DNA of 9,187 nt from CAYZED01 sp964477445 (GCA_964477445.1 CAYZED010000041.1:1-9187), one strand, 5' to 3'. Shown: positions 1-6,690, numbered from the stretch's first letter. Numbers and translations are program-made. Notes: generated by a model not told the origin, from the letters alone.

Positions 1-14
1 TTGCCCAAAAATCG

Positions 15-40
15 GACCAAAACCACTATATGTTGTGGTC
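15..40 (-). terminator. Possible weak terminator of the methyltransferase gene
   Basis: Just after the stop codon (46-48), minus-strand ACCAC (39-35) can pair with GTGGT (26-22) around an eight-base loop, with a G-U pair extending it. Only a short interrupted T stretch follows, so this is a weak candidate. Confidence 0.25.
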
Positions 41-45
41 AACCC

Positions 46-1881
46 CTACTTTTTCGTGCCAGAACCACATTTCGTCATCAGAATTATCGCTTCAACGTGC
101 CCCGTCCATGGGAACATATCTACCGGTTGCACTTTATTCAGCTCATAGCCTCTTTCCACCAAGTACTTAACATCCCTTGCACAAGTAGCTGGATCGCACG
201 ACACATAAACTACTTTCTCTGGCTTCATTTCAGCAATAGTATCGAGAAGCTTCACGTCGCAGCCTTTTCGCGGTGGGTCAACCACTATAACATCTGCTTT
301 TGTTCCTTTTTTATAGAGGTCGGGAATTATAACCTCTGCTTCACCTTTGTAGAACATAACATTCTCTATTGAATTCAACTTTGCATTTTCTATAGCGTCT
401 TTGACAGCAGGTTCGACTATTTCTACTCCGATAACTTTTTTGGCCATTTTGCTAAGAAATAGAGATATCGTACCAGCTCCACAATAAGCATCAATAACTG
501 TTTCTCCACCTTTTAAGTCAGCGAATTCTAATGCCTTTCCGTATAATATGTTTGTCTGTTCAGTATTGACTTGAAAGAATGAAAGAGGGGAAATCTTGAA
601 TTTAAAACCGCCAATTTTGTCGAGAATATAGTCATTTCCAAAAATCGTTCTACAAGCATTCCCAAGTACTACATTCGTCTGTTTAGTGTTAGTGTTAATT
701 ACTACTGATTTCAGCTTAAATCCTTTTTTAACGCCACTCATAGCTTCTAAAAGTCTGTCTACTAAGTTTTTTTCCAGCTCAGTGTTTTGGCTAAATTTCA
801 TATCTTCGGAGTTTTTATTATCGCTTGGAGCTTCGTTTCTATTTTCGTTTCTATTTTCGTTTTTGTTTCCGTTTTCGTTTTCGTTTTCATTTCCATTTTT
901 ATTGCCACTTCTATTTTCTAATAGCTTCGCATCAACTTTTTCGCGTTTGGCATTTTTCTTTGATATTTCCGCATTTTTTTTGATTAATTTCAACATGGTT
1001 CTTTCATTAGTAAGTTTATTTCCATTAATGACTAAGACCACCATTACTTCACCAGTGTGTTTTCCAACTCTTGTCATTACATGACGTAAAAGACCTTCTC
1101 CGGTTTTCTCATCATAAATAGTTAATGAGTGTTTTTTTGCAAAATCTTTAATAGTTTTTGCGGCGATATCTGCAAGTTCGTCTTGAATCAAACAAGTTTT
1201 AATATCCACAATATCATGGCTTCCTGATTTATAAAAACCATATATTATTCCGTCGTTTATATCTCTACCAAAAGGCATCTGAGACTTGTTTCTGTAGTTC
1301 CATGGCTTTTCCATACGAATTGTAGGTTCTATATTAAGCGACTTATTTTCTATCTCGTCTTTAAATCCACCGATTTTTTTAAAAACATCTTCTACGTGCT
1401 TACGTTTAGCTTCAAGCTGGGCATCGTAGCTCATGTGTTGCAACTTACATCCGCCGCAACGAGCTGCAACAGGGCATTTAGGGTGTACTCTGTCTGGGGA
1501 AGGTTTTAGTATTTCTATCAATTTACCAAATGCATAGTTTTTTAAAGCCTTAACTATTAAAACTCTAACTTTCTCTCCTGGCAATGCACCTTCAACGAAT
1601 ACTGCGAAACCATTTTTGGCGCTAATATTCTTATCTTGACCTTCATTTCCAGCTTCGCCGTGTCCTGCTCTTCCAGCTTCGACTTGTCCTGTGCTTCCAG
1701 CTTCGCCGTGTCCTACTCTTCCTGCTTCATCTTGCTCTGCGCGTACTGCTTCGCCGTGTCCTGCGCTTCCTGCTTCTCCGAAGTATATCCTTCCAACTCC
1801 TGCACCCTCGGAAGTGAGTCCCGTTATTCCTATTTCGTATTCCTCATTCTTTTTTATTACTAATTCATCGTTCTTTTTCAT
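46..1881 (-). CDS. rlmD: 23S rRNA (uracil-C5)-methyltransferase, RlmD/RlmCD type, with two low-complexity insertions
   Basis: SAM-dependent enzyme of the RumA/TrmA family that methylates C5 of uracils in 23S rRNA. The product is 611 residues. The TRAM RNA-binding domain (about 12-125) is split by an octapeptide repeat at 35-82. Cys136, Cys142, Cys145 and Cys230 fit the four [4Fe-4S] ligands of RumA. SAM motif I is VIDAYCGAG (462-470), DPPRKG is at 535-540, the catalytic nucleophile is Cys562 in VSCDPATCARD, and Glu597 in GHVEA is the likely base. A second insertion (about 305-365) contains an alternating Asn-X run. E. coli RumA has about 430 residues, so the insertions explain much of the excess. 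Start: an ATG at 1947 would add 22 AT-derived residues without an SD, whereas the ATG at 1881 has AAAGGA five bases upstream. Clostridia often carry several paralogues, so the target uracil (1939, 747 or both) is not settled. Confidence 0.93.
   Translation of the reverse strand: MKKNDELVIKKNEEYEIGITGLTSEGAGVGRIYFGEAGSAGHGEAVRAEQDEAGRVGHGEAGSTGQVEAGRAGHGEAGNEGQDKNISAKNGFAVFVEGALPGEKVRVLIVKALKNYAFGKLIEILKPSPDRVHPKCPVAARCGGCKLQHMSYDAQLEAKRKHVEDVFKKIGGFKDEIENKSLNIEPTIRMEKPWNYRNKSQMPFGRDINDGIIYGFYKSGSHDIVDIKTCLIQDELADIAAKTIKDFAKKHSLTIYDEKTGEGLLRHVMTRVGKHTGEVMVVLVINGNKLTNERTMLKLIKKNAEISKKNAKREKVDAKLLENRSGNKNGNENENENGNKNENRNENRNEAPSDNKNSEDMKFSQNTELEKNLVDRLLEAMSGVKKGFKLKSVVINTNTKQTNVVLGNACRTIFGNDYILDKIGGFKFKISPLSFFQVNTEQTNILYGKALEFADLKGGETVIDAYCGAGTISLFLSKMAKKVIGVEIVEPAVKDAIENAKLNSIENVMFYKGEAEVIIPDLYKKGTKADVIVVDPPRKGCDVKLLDTIAEMKPEKVVYVSCDPATCARDVKYLVERGYELNKVQPVDMFPWTGHVEAIILMTKCGSGTKK
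832..903 (-). repeat. Hexanucleotide repeat encoding an alternating Asn-X tract
   Basis: Twelve degenerate 6-bp units encode residues 327-350 of the methyltransferase. Asn occupies every odd position from 327 to 349, alternating with Glu, Lys, Arg or Gly. The tract lies in a charged, low-complexity insertion between the central domain and the SAM-binding domain. It looks like microsatellite-type expansion kept in frame. Confidence 0.88.
1636..1779 (-). repeat. Six 24-bp coding repeats (octapeptide) inside the TRAM domain
   Basis: Six in-frame 24-bp units encode residues 35-82 of the methyltransferase, with consensus (G/D/V)EAGxxG(H/Q). His and Gln endings alternate, so the array also reads as three 48-bp units. 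It sits between GVGRI (28-32) and GFAVFVEGALPGE (91-103), which are adjacent in ordinary TRAM domains. One unit counted by hand is 14/24 G+C, clearly richer than the surrounding gene. The insertion is rich in Gly, Ala, Glu and Arg and is probably a flexible surface loop. Confidence 0.9.
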
Positions 1882-1886
1882 TGTAT

Positions 1887-1892
1887 TCCTTT
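1887..1892 (-). promoter_or_regulatory. Ribosome binding site of the methyltransferase gene
   Basis: AAAGGA on the minus strand lies five bases before the ATG at 1881. No comparable site precedes the upstream in-frame ATG at 1947, so this motif decides the start. Confidence 0.65.
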
Positions 1893-1937
1893 CATTTCTG
1901 TTATAAACTATTAATAAGAATTTACATCTTTTATATA

Positions 1938-1974
1938 AGTTATACATTTTTTTTAATATTAGTTATACATTTTT
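1938..1974. repeat. 14-nt direct repeat in the divergent rlmD / cyclase intergenic region
   Basis: AGTTATACATTTTT occurs exactly at 1938-1951 and 1961-1974, a 23-nt offset, between the divergent methyltransferase and first cyclase genes (gap 1882-2026). The offset places TATACA at 1941 and 1964, 17 nt apart, which is promoter-element spacing, but each hexamer matches its consensus only loosely. It may be a duplicated operator, part of a promoter, or a neutral duplication. I could not assign a convincing promoter on either strand. Confidence 0.6.
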
Positions 1975-2012
1975 ATTTATATATTCCCTAATTGTTATTT
2001 TTCTTCTTTCAA

Positions 2013-2020
2013 GAGAGGAG
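2013..2020 (+). promoter_or_regulatory. Ribosome binding site of the first diguanylate cyclase
   Basis: GAGAGGAG ends six bases before the ATG at 2027. It supports that codon over the in-frame ATG two codons downstream. Confidence 0.8.
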
Positions 2021-2026
2021 CTTCTT

Positions 2027-3613
2027 ATGAATATGAATATATTGCTTAGCGGTCTAATGTATGTGGTAACTTTTATTGTTCTTTCCATGGCGTATTATTC
2101 ATTTAAGAAAGTAAAAGCGCCTGGATCTAGAACTTTTGCTGTAGTTTGTTTTGTTAGCTCGATTTACACTTTTGGTTGTGCATTAGCAGTAATCAGCCCA
2201 ACTCTTGAGCTTGCTAACTTTTGGAACAAAATTCAATATATTGGACTGCCTTTTATTGGAGCTCTCTGGGTGACACTTTCGATAGATTTTTGTGGTACTC
2301 GTCATAAACACAATAAACTTTTTTTCATAATAATTATGATAATTCCAATATTAACTGTTTTTTTCCGTTTTACCAGCGACATATGGGGATTGTACTATTC
2401 TCATGTTGAGCTCGCTTCTAACGGAATATTTACACTCCTTCATTATACTAAAGGACCATGGTATTATGTTCACTTTTTATATTTTATTTTTTGCGAAGTT
2501 TATTCAACCCAAAATTATCTTATGTTATATTCAAAATCCAAAGGCCAATTAAAACGACAAGCTTTATTAATGGCTGCTGCCAGCGCGATTCCTATTGGGG
2601 CCACATGCTTAAACTTCTTTTCAGGTTTTGATTATTCTGCCTTTTTCCTTATAATTGATTATTCCATTTTTTTAGTCGGAATTTTCCAATTCAGCTTCCT
2701 AAATTTAGTGCCATTGGCTAGAGACAAAGTATTTGATAGAATCCAAGATGCCGTTTTAGTCGTCGATTTGAATCTTAGATTATTCGATTCGAACATTGCC
2801 GCAAAAAAACTATTCCCCCAAATGAGAAATATGTTCCCTGGAGTTGAATTAAAAGAAATCTTAAAAAGCCACCCCGATATAACAAAAGTAATATATGCTT
2901 GGAATTCTGAAAGTAATACAAAAAAAATTCTTGATAATATAGTGAATCTTGAATTTTCAATGGAGCATCCCAATGGATATCCAGCTTTCTATCATGTTCG
3001 AATATCAAAGTTGCTTGAGAAATATAGCAATATCGGTTCCGTAGTAATGATTAGTGATATTACTTCTTCGAAAGAATTTATGACAAAACTCGAAGATATG
3101 GCGCGAAAAGATATGCTGACAGGTCTCATTAATCGTAGATACTTTATTGAAAGAGTACAATATGAACTTGATAGGTCGATAAGAGGAAAACTATGCTTCT
3201 CACTTATTATATTTGATTTAGATTTATTTAAATCTTTAAACGACACCTACGGTCACCTTGGAGGCGATGTTGTGTTATGCGAAGTAGCAACTAGATGTAA
3301 GCAACAGCTCCGACTTATAGATATTGTTGCAAGATACGGCGGTGAAGAATTTATAATTTTCTTGCCTGAAACTGACGAAGTTTCTGCGATTAAGGTTGCT
3401 GAGCGATTAAGAATATCATTCGAATCTGAAACAGTAGCTTATCTCGATAATGAAATACCTTTTCAAGCTAGCTTTGGTGTAACCACATATGATTGTTCAA
3501 TAGATAATAAAGAGATTAATTACGATAATATTGTTAGAAGTGCTGATGAAGCACTTTACGAAGCTAAAGAAAAAGGTCGAAATAAAGTAATCCATAAAAA
3601 GAGTCAAAATTAA
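2027..3613 (+). CDS. Membrane diguanylate cyclase: 7TM sensor - PAS-like - GGDEF (copy 1)
   Basis: Predicted to make cyclic di-GMP from two GTP at the cytoplasmic face of the membrane. The protein has 528 residues. About seven hydrophobic helices span residues 4-228 (roughly 4-24, 37-56, 68-87, 97-116, 144-164, 178-198, 205-228), resembling the 7TM N-terminal module of some histidine kinases. A PAS-like region follows (about 234-350), then GGDEF (about 357-523). The active site is GGEEF (438-442), with Asp397 as metal ligand and Asn405 and Asp414 in the guanine-binding positions known from PleD. RLID (429-432) fits the RxxD inhibitory site, so product feedback is expected. No EAL or HD-GYP domain is present. 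It is followed after 78 bases by a full-length paralogue with the same architecture, probably in one transcript. The signal sensed cannot be read from the sequence. Confidence 0.93.
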   Translation: MNMNILLSGLMYVVTFIVLSMAYYSFKKVKAPGSRTFAVVCFVSSIYTFGCALAVISPTLELANFWNKIQYIGLPFIGALWVTLSIDFCGTRHKHNKLFFIIIMIIPILTVFFRFTSDIWGLYYSHVELASNGIFTLLHYTKGPWYYVHFLYFIFCEVYSTQNYLMLYSKSKGQLKRQALLMAAASAIPIGATCLNFFSGFDYSAFFLIIDYSIFLVGIFQFSFLNLVPLARDKVFDRIQDAVLVVDLNLRLFDSNIAAKKLFPQMRNMFPGVELKEILKSHPDITKVIYAWNSESNTKKILDNIVNLEFSMEHPNGYPAFYHVRISKLLEKYSNIGSVVMISDITSSKEFMTKLEDMARKDMLTGLINRRYFIERVQYELDRSIRGKLCFSLIIFDLDLFKSLNDTYGHLGGDVVLCEVATRCKQQLRLIDIVARYGGEEFIIFLPETDEVSAIKVAERLRISFESETVAYLDNEIPFQASFGVTTYDCSIDNKEINYDNIVRSADEALYEAKEKGRNKVIHKKSQN

Positions 3614-3640
3614 GAAAATCATATATAGAGTCAAAATTAA
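3600..3640 (+). repeat. 14-nt direct repeat spanning the stop codon of the first cyclase
   Basis: AGAGTCAAAATTAA occurs at 3600-3613, where it includes the stop codon, and again at 3627-3640 in the spacer. The period is 27 nt. It looks like a local duplication of the gene end. No terminator is seen in the spacer 3614-3691, which favours co-transcription of the two cyclases. Confidence 0.6.
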
Positions 3641-3691
3641 CAATTCAAAATAAGCGTCAGAATCAAACAATTCATAAAGGAATAAATATTA

Positions 3692-5290
3692 ATGGATAAT
3701 TTGAACACTATACTCAGTGCAACCTTATATGTTACCACTTTTGTTATTTTAATAATGGCCTATTTTGCTTTTAGAAAAATCAAAATACCTGGGGCAAAAT
3801 CCTTTGGGTATCTTTGTATAGCTAGCTCAATTTACTCTTTTGGCTATGCTTTTGAGTTAATGAGCACAACAGTCGCTAACGCAGATTTTTGGAGCAAATT
3901 TCAGTATCTTGGCATTCCTTTCATTCCTGCATGTTGGGTTGCTCTTTCTATTGACTATAGCAGTATAAGACACAAGTTCTCAAGAACCTTTTTTTGGTTG
4001 CTTTTCACGCTTCCTCTTTTAACAACTATTTTCCGATTCACAAGTGCAACATTTGGACTTCAATACGGAAAAATGGAAATGGTATCTAACGGAAGTTTTT
4101 TGGTTTTGAATTTTGACAAAGGCCCTTGGTATTATGTGCAATATTTATTTTTTGTCTTTTGTGCACTTATTTCTATTTGGAATTACTTCAATTTGTATAA
4201 AAAATCATTGGGTCGAATGAGGCGTCAAGCATCTATTATGATTATAGCTAGCTTGCTTCCAATACTTGCTCTTCTAACTAATATCTTTAAATACATCCCT
4301 GCTGGAATCGATTCAGGTCCATTCTTCTTGATATTAAACTATTTTGTTCTATTAATAGGTATGGTCAAATATAATTTTTTAAACTTAATACCACTATCCC
4401 GCGAAAAAGTTTTTTCTTGGATCCACGATGCTGTAATAGTTATTGATAATGACATGAGATTGATTGATTCTAATGACTCCGCAAAAATTATCTTCCCGAA
4501 TTTAAGGCGCATTCAAACTGGTGAAATTCTAAAAGAAATTATAACAGATAATTTAGAGTTGATTGAAAAAATATCCAAATGGAATTTTGATACCTCAAAA
4601 TGTAAATTAGCCTCTAATATTCTCAGTTATGAATTTGAACAAATTAAAGCAAACGGTGATTCTTTGTATTACTTAACCAAAGCTTCAAGACTAATTGAGC
4701 ATAACACTCCTATTGGCTCAGTCCTTATAATTAGCGATATTACAGCCACAAAAGAGCTAATTGGCAAACTTGAATTAATGGCTAGAATTGATTCTTTGAC
4801 TGGCCTAAATAATAGAAGATACTTTATAGAACGCGTTAGTTATGAGATCGAACGCGCAAACCGTGCTAAGTCTAGTTTTTCTTTTATTATTTTTGACCTG
4901 GACGAATTTAAACAGATTAACGATACCTTTGGTCATTTGGCCGGAGATGAAATTTTAATTTCAGCTGCCAAACTTTGCTTAGATCAAATCAGAAGTATTG
5001 ATATATTGGCACGATATGGGGGAGAGGAATTTACTATATTCTTACCCGATACCGATAAAGAAAATGCAGTGCTTGTCTCAGAAAGAATTAGAGAAGCTTT
5101 CGAAAACAATGAAGTCATTTATTGTAAACATAAAATTAATTATCAAGCCAGTTTCGGTGTAACAACTCATGACTGCTGTAAAGTAGGCGATTGTTTGGAT
5201 TTTGACCAAATAATAAAGAGTGCTGATATAGCACTCTATAAAGCTAAGGCTTCTGGGCGAAACCAAGTTATACATTTTTCTGATTTATGA
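3692..5290 (+). CDS. Membrane diguanylate cyclase: 7TM sensor - PAS-like - GGDEF (copy 2)
   Basis: Tandem paralogue of the preceding gene, 532 residues, collinear over its whole length. It has about seven hydrophobic helices in residues 6-231, a PAS-like region (about 239-354) and GGDEF (about 362-528). GGEEF is at 443-447, Asp402, Asn410 and Asp419 occupy the metal and guanine positions, and RSID (434-437) fits the RxxD inhibitory site, so an active, feedback-inhibited c-di-GMP synthase is predicted. Both copies keep the GPWYY motif before the fifth helix. The copies differ more in the PAS-like region and in a loop near the C terminus that has Cys495, Cys496 and Cys501 here. Start: AAAGGA at 3676-3681, ten bases before the ATG, a slightly long spacing. 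Both genes retain full domains, so the duplication has not decayed, and the divergence suggests different inputs. Confidence 0.93.
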   Translation: MDNLNTILSATLYVTTFVILIMAYFAFRKIKIPGAKSFGYLCIASSIYSFGYAFELMSTTVANADFWSKFQYLGIPFIPACWVALSIDYSSIRHKFSRTFFWLLFTLPLLTTIFRFTSATFGLQYGKMEMVSNGSFLVLNFDKGPWYYVQYLFFVFCALISIWNYFNLYKKSLGRMRRQASIMIIASLLPILALLTNIFKYIPAGIDSGPFFLILNYFVLLIGMVKYNFLNLIPLSREKVFSWIHDAVIVIDNDMRLIDSNDSAKIIFPNLRRIQTGEILKEIITDNLELIEKISKWNFDTSKCKLASNILSYEFEQIKANGDSLYYLTKASRLIEHNTPIGSVLIISDITATKELIGKLELMARIDSLTGLNNRRYFIERVSYEIERANRAKSSFSFIIFDLDEFKQINDTFGHLAGDEILISAAKLCLDQIRSIDILARYGGEEFTIFLPDTDKENAVLVSERIREAFENNEVIYCKHKINYQASFGVTTHDCCKVGDCLDFDQIIKSADIALYKAKASGRNQVIHFSDL

Positions 5291-5403
5291 TTTTCGGATC
5301 AACAGATCTTTCAGATCAAATGGTCTATCGGATTAACCGATCTTTCCAATCAAATCATCTTTCTATTTCTGATCAAATACTGCTTCTAATCAAATATTTT
5401 GCT
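5281..5403. repeat. Degenerate 17-nt tandem repeat between convergent genes
   Basis: Six units with approximate consensus NGATCAAATNATCTTTC lie at 5296-5312, 5313-5329, 5330-5346, 5347-5363, 5370-5386 and 5387-5403, with a six-base interruption before the fifth. A weaker, shortened unit may precede them at 5281-5295 over the cyclase stop. The last two reach the end of the reductase gene (stop 5386-5388). Unit 3 contains ATCGG-ATTAA-CCGAT, a short hairpin on both strands, but no T run follows, so it is not a standard intrinsic terminator. A 17-nt period cannot encode an in-frame repeat. Confidence 0.75.
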
Positions 5404-6387
5404 TACTTTCTCCATCATTTCTCTAATTGGCAAATCGTATGGACATCTTGGCTCACATTCTCCACATTTTGTACATTTATTTGCCTTTATCGGAAGTGCC
5501 GCATATCTCTCCTTTGCCCAATCTTTTAAATCATATCTAGTATAATATCCTTCAAGAAGGAAACAAAGTGGAATATTAATCCCTTGTGAACAAGGCGCGC
5601 AGTAGCCACAGCGTCTACAGAAAGTCTGTCCGAGTGAAGCTGCTTCTTTAAAAAGTATATCTCTTTCACTTTCAGACAAATTGCCGCGTTCTGCTACCTT
5701 TAAATTCTTTTCAAGTTGGTCTATCGACATAATTCCCGGAATCGAGCATGTTACATCTTTATTTTCATAAATGAACCTTAGCGCTTTTTCATAATCTTGT
5801 AGCGCTCCACCTGCCAAAGGTTTCATTACTATAATTCCTTTGCCTAATTTTACTGCCTTCTTAAATATTTCTTCAGCTTGTCGTTCAACCGCACTGTATG
5901 GATATTGAATTGTTTCAATTTCATCTATCTCCAAAACACTTTCAATAGTTGCTAGTGAATGTGATGTAATCCCAATATGTCCTATTATCCCGGCTTTTTT
6001 TAATTTAAGCAGACCCTCTAGTGCTCCATTAGGTCCAAGCACCTTTTCTAACTCGTTTTTAGGAACATTATGTAGTTGATATAAATCAATATAATCCGTC
6101 TGAAGCTTTTCGAGAGAAATTAGAACTTCCTTTTTTATGCTGTCAGCTTCTCTTGCTAAAGATTTTGTGGCTATTATTATCTTGTCTCTATTTCCTTTAA
6201 AACCTTCTCCCATAAGCTCTTCACTTACAGTATACGCTCTTGAGTTGTCAAAAAATACCACGCCAAGTTCAATAGCTCTATGCATAAGATTGATAGCTTC
6301 TTCCCTACTACACATCTGCAGTGGTATTCCTCCAAAGCTTATAGCCCCAACTTCCAAACCTGTTTTGCCAAGTTTCCTGAATTCCAT
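5386..6387 (-). CDS. Aldo/keto reductase with C-terminal double [4Fe-4S] ferredoxin-like domain
   Basis: Predicted cytoplasmic oxidoreductase of 333 residues. The AKR barrel (about 1-250) has the family tetrad Asp47, Tyr52, Lys75 and His106, implying NAD(P)H-linked carbonyl reduction or the reverse. The tail (about 255-333) carries Cys257, Cys260, Cys263 and Cys266, then CxxCxxCxxxCP (Cys305, 308, 311, 315), consistent with iron-sulfur clusters that pass electrons to or from the barrel. This fusion is widespread in anaerobes, but its substrates are largely undefined. Start: an in-frame ATG at 6411 exists, but TCCTCC at 6395-6400 (GGAGGA on the minus strand) lies inside that extension and is correctly placed for the ATG at 6387, which begins the usual MEFRKLGKTG. 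The gene appears monocistronic and converges on the second cyclase. Confidence 0.93.
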   Translation of the reverse strand: MEFRKLGKTGLEVGAISFGGIPLQMCSREEAINLMHRAIELGVVFFDNSRAYTVSEELMGEGFKGNRDKIIIATKSLAREADSIKKEVLISLEKLQTDYIDLYQLHNVPKNELEKVLGPNGALEGLLKLKKAGIIGHIGITSHSLATIESVLEIDEIETIQYPYSAVERQAEEIFKKAVKLGKGIIVMKPLAGGALQDYEKALRFIYENKDVTCSIPGIMSIDQLEKNLKVAERGNLSESERDILFKEAASLGQTFCRRCGYCAPCSQGINIPLCFLLEGYYTRYDLKDWAKERYAALPIKANKCTKCGECEPRCPYDLPIREMMEKVSKIFD

Positions 6388-6394
6388 ATGTACT

Positions 6395-6400
6395 TCCTCC
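6395..6400 (-). promoter_or_regulatory. Ribosome binding site that sets the reductase start
   Basis: GGAGGA on the minus strand ends seven bases before the ATG at 6387. It falls within the longer reading frame starting at 6411, which argues against that longer start. Confidence 0.85.
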
Positions 6401-6402
6401 GA

Positions 6403-6443
6403 TTTGTTCATATCTTATAAATTGCTTTGTTCATATCTTATAA
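6403..6443 (-). repeat. Exact 18-nt direct repeat in the reductase leader
   Basis: TTTGTTCATATCTTATAA (plus strand) occurs exactly at 6403-6420 and 6426-6443, a 23-nt period. On the minus strand each copy holds a TATAAG -10-like hexamer, so the duplication copies a promoter-like element just upstream of the SD. Confidence 0.9.
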
Positions 6444-6464
6444 TTATTTTGCTCTATAATTCAA
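6437..6464 (-). promoter_or_regulatory. Candidate sigma-A-type promoter of the reductase gene
   Basis: On the minus strand, TTGAAT (6464-6459) and TATAAG (6442-6437) are separated by 16 bases. They match TTGACA and TATAAT at four and five of six positions. The -10 lies in the distal copy of the 18-nt repeat, which would give a leader of roughly 40 bases. The proximal copy has the same -10 hexamer. Confidence 0.45.
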
Positions 6465-6494
6465 ATTATTGTACTTAATTTCTTAAAATAAAAC

Positions 6495-6525
6495 TGAAAT
6501 ATTTCAATTCGTGCGAATAATTTCA
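6495..6525. repeat. Nested dyads, possible operator
   Basis: TGAAATATTTCA (6495-6506) is a perfect 12-nt palindrome. ATTCG (6507-6511) and CGAAT (6514-6518) form a second dyad two bases apart, and ATTTCA recurs at 6520-6525. The two-base centre is too tight for a stable RNA loop, which favours a protein-binding site. No regulator is encoded nearby. Confidence 0.4.
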
Positions 6526-6529
6526 ATGT

Positions 6530-6560
6530 ATTTGAAAAAAAACATAGTATTTTTTCAAAT
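6530..6560. repeat. Perfect 11-bp inverted repeat
   Basis: ATTTGAAAAAA (6530-6540) pairs with TTTTTTCAAAT (6550-6560) around a nine-base loop. The stem is almost all A-T with a terminal T run, so it could act as a weak terminator on either strand or as a DNA-binding dyad between divergent promoters. Confidence 0.65.
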
Positions 6561-6684
6561 TTGTGAGAACTTTTCTGAAAATTTACGTCTAATAATATAG
6601 AGTGGTTTCGAATAATATAATAACAGTAAAGTAAATTACAATTTTTATTAATTTTCTTGGTTCTAATTAACATTTTTATAGAAT

Positions 6685-6690
6685 AGGAGG
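6685..6690 (+). promoter_or_regulatory. Consensus ribosome binding site of the small membrane gene
   Basis: AGGAGG lies seven bases before the ATG at 6698. It is the best SD in the window and the main support for translation of the 74-residue frame. Confidence 0.85.

Noticed and set aside
686..1084. Plus-strand frame rich in Phe, Ser and Leu
   Set aside because: It is the antisense of the Asn-X repeat and neighbouring coding sequence of the methyltransferase, and has no independent support.
1636..1906. Plus-strand frames rich in Ser, Cys, Ala and Pro
   Set aside because: Antisense shadows of the octapeptide repeat.
1882..1947. Upstream ATG at 1947 extending the methyltransferase by 22 residues
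   Set aside because: It has no SD, encodes an AT-derived sequence unlike the family, and the ATG at 1881 has a good SD.
1882..2026. c-di-GMP riboswitch upstream of the cyclases
   Set aside because: I looked for the conserved GEMM-type sequence and stems and found none in this AT-rich spacer or in 3614-3691.
5281..5403. CRISPR array
   Set aside because: Units are only 17 nt, degenerate, and directly adjoining without unique spacers of regular length.
5287..5529. 80-residue plus-strand frame after the second cyclase
   Set aside because: It covers the 17-nt repeat and the antisense of the reductase iron-sulfur tail, with no SD and no recognisable domain.
6388..6411. Upstream ATG at 6411 extending the reductase by eight residues
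   Set aside because: The strong GGAGGA lies inside the extension and points to the ATG at 6387, where the family sequence begins.
6461..6673. 70-residue minus-strand frame in the intergenic region
   Set aside because: No SD, AT-driven composition and no family resemblance; it also crosses the dyads.
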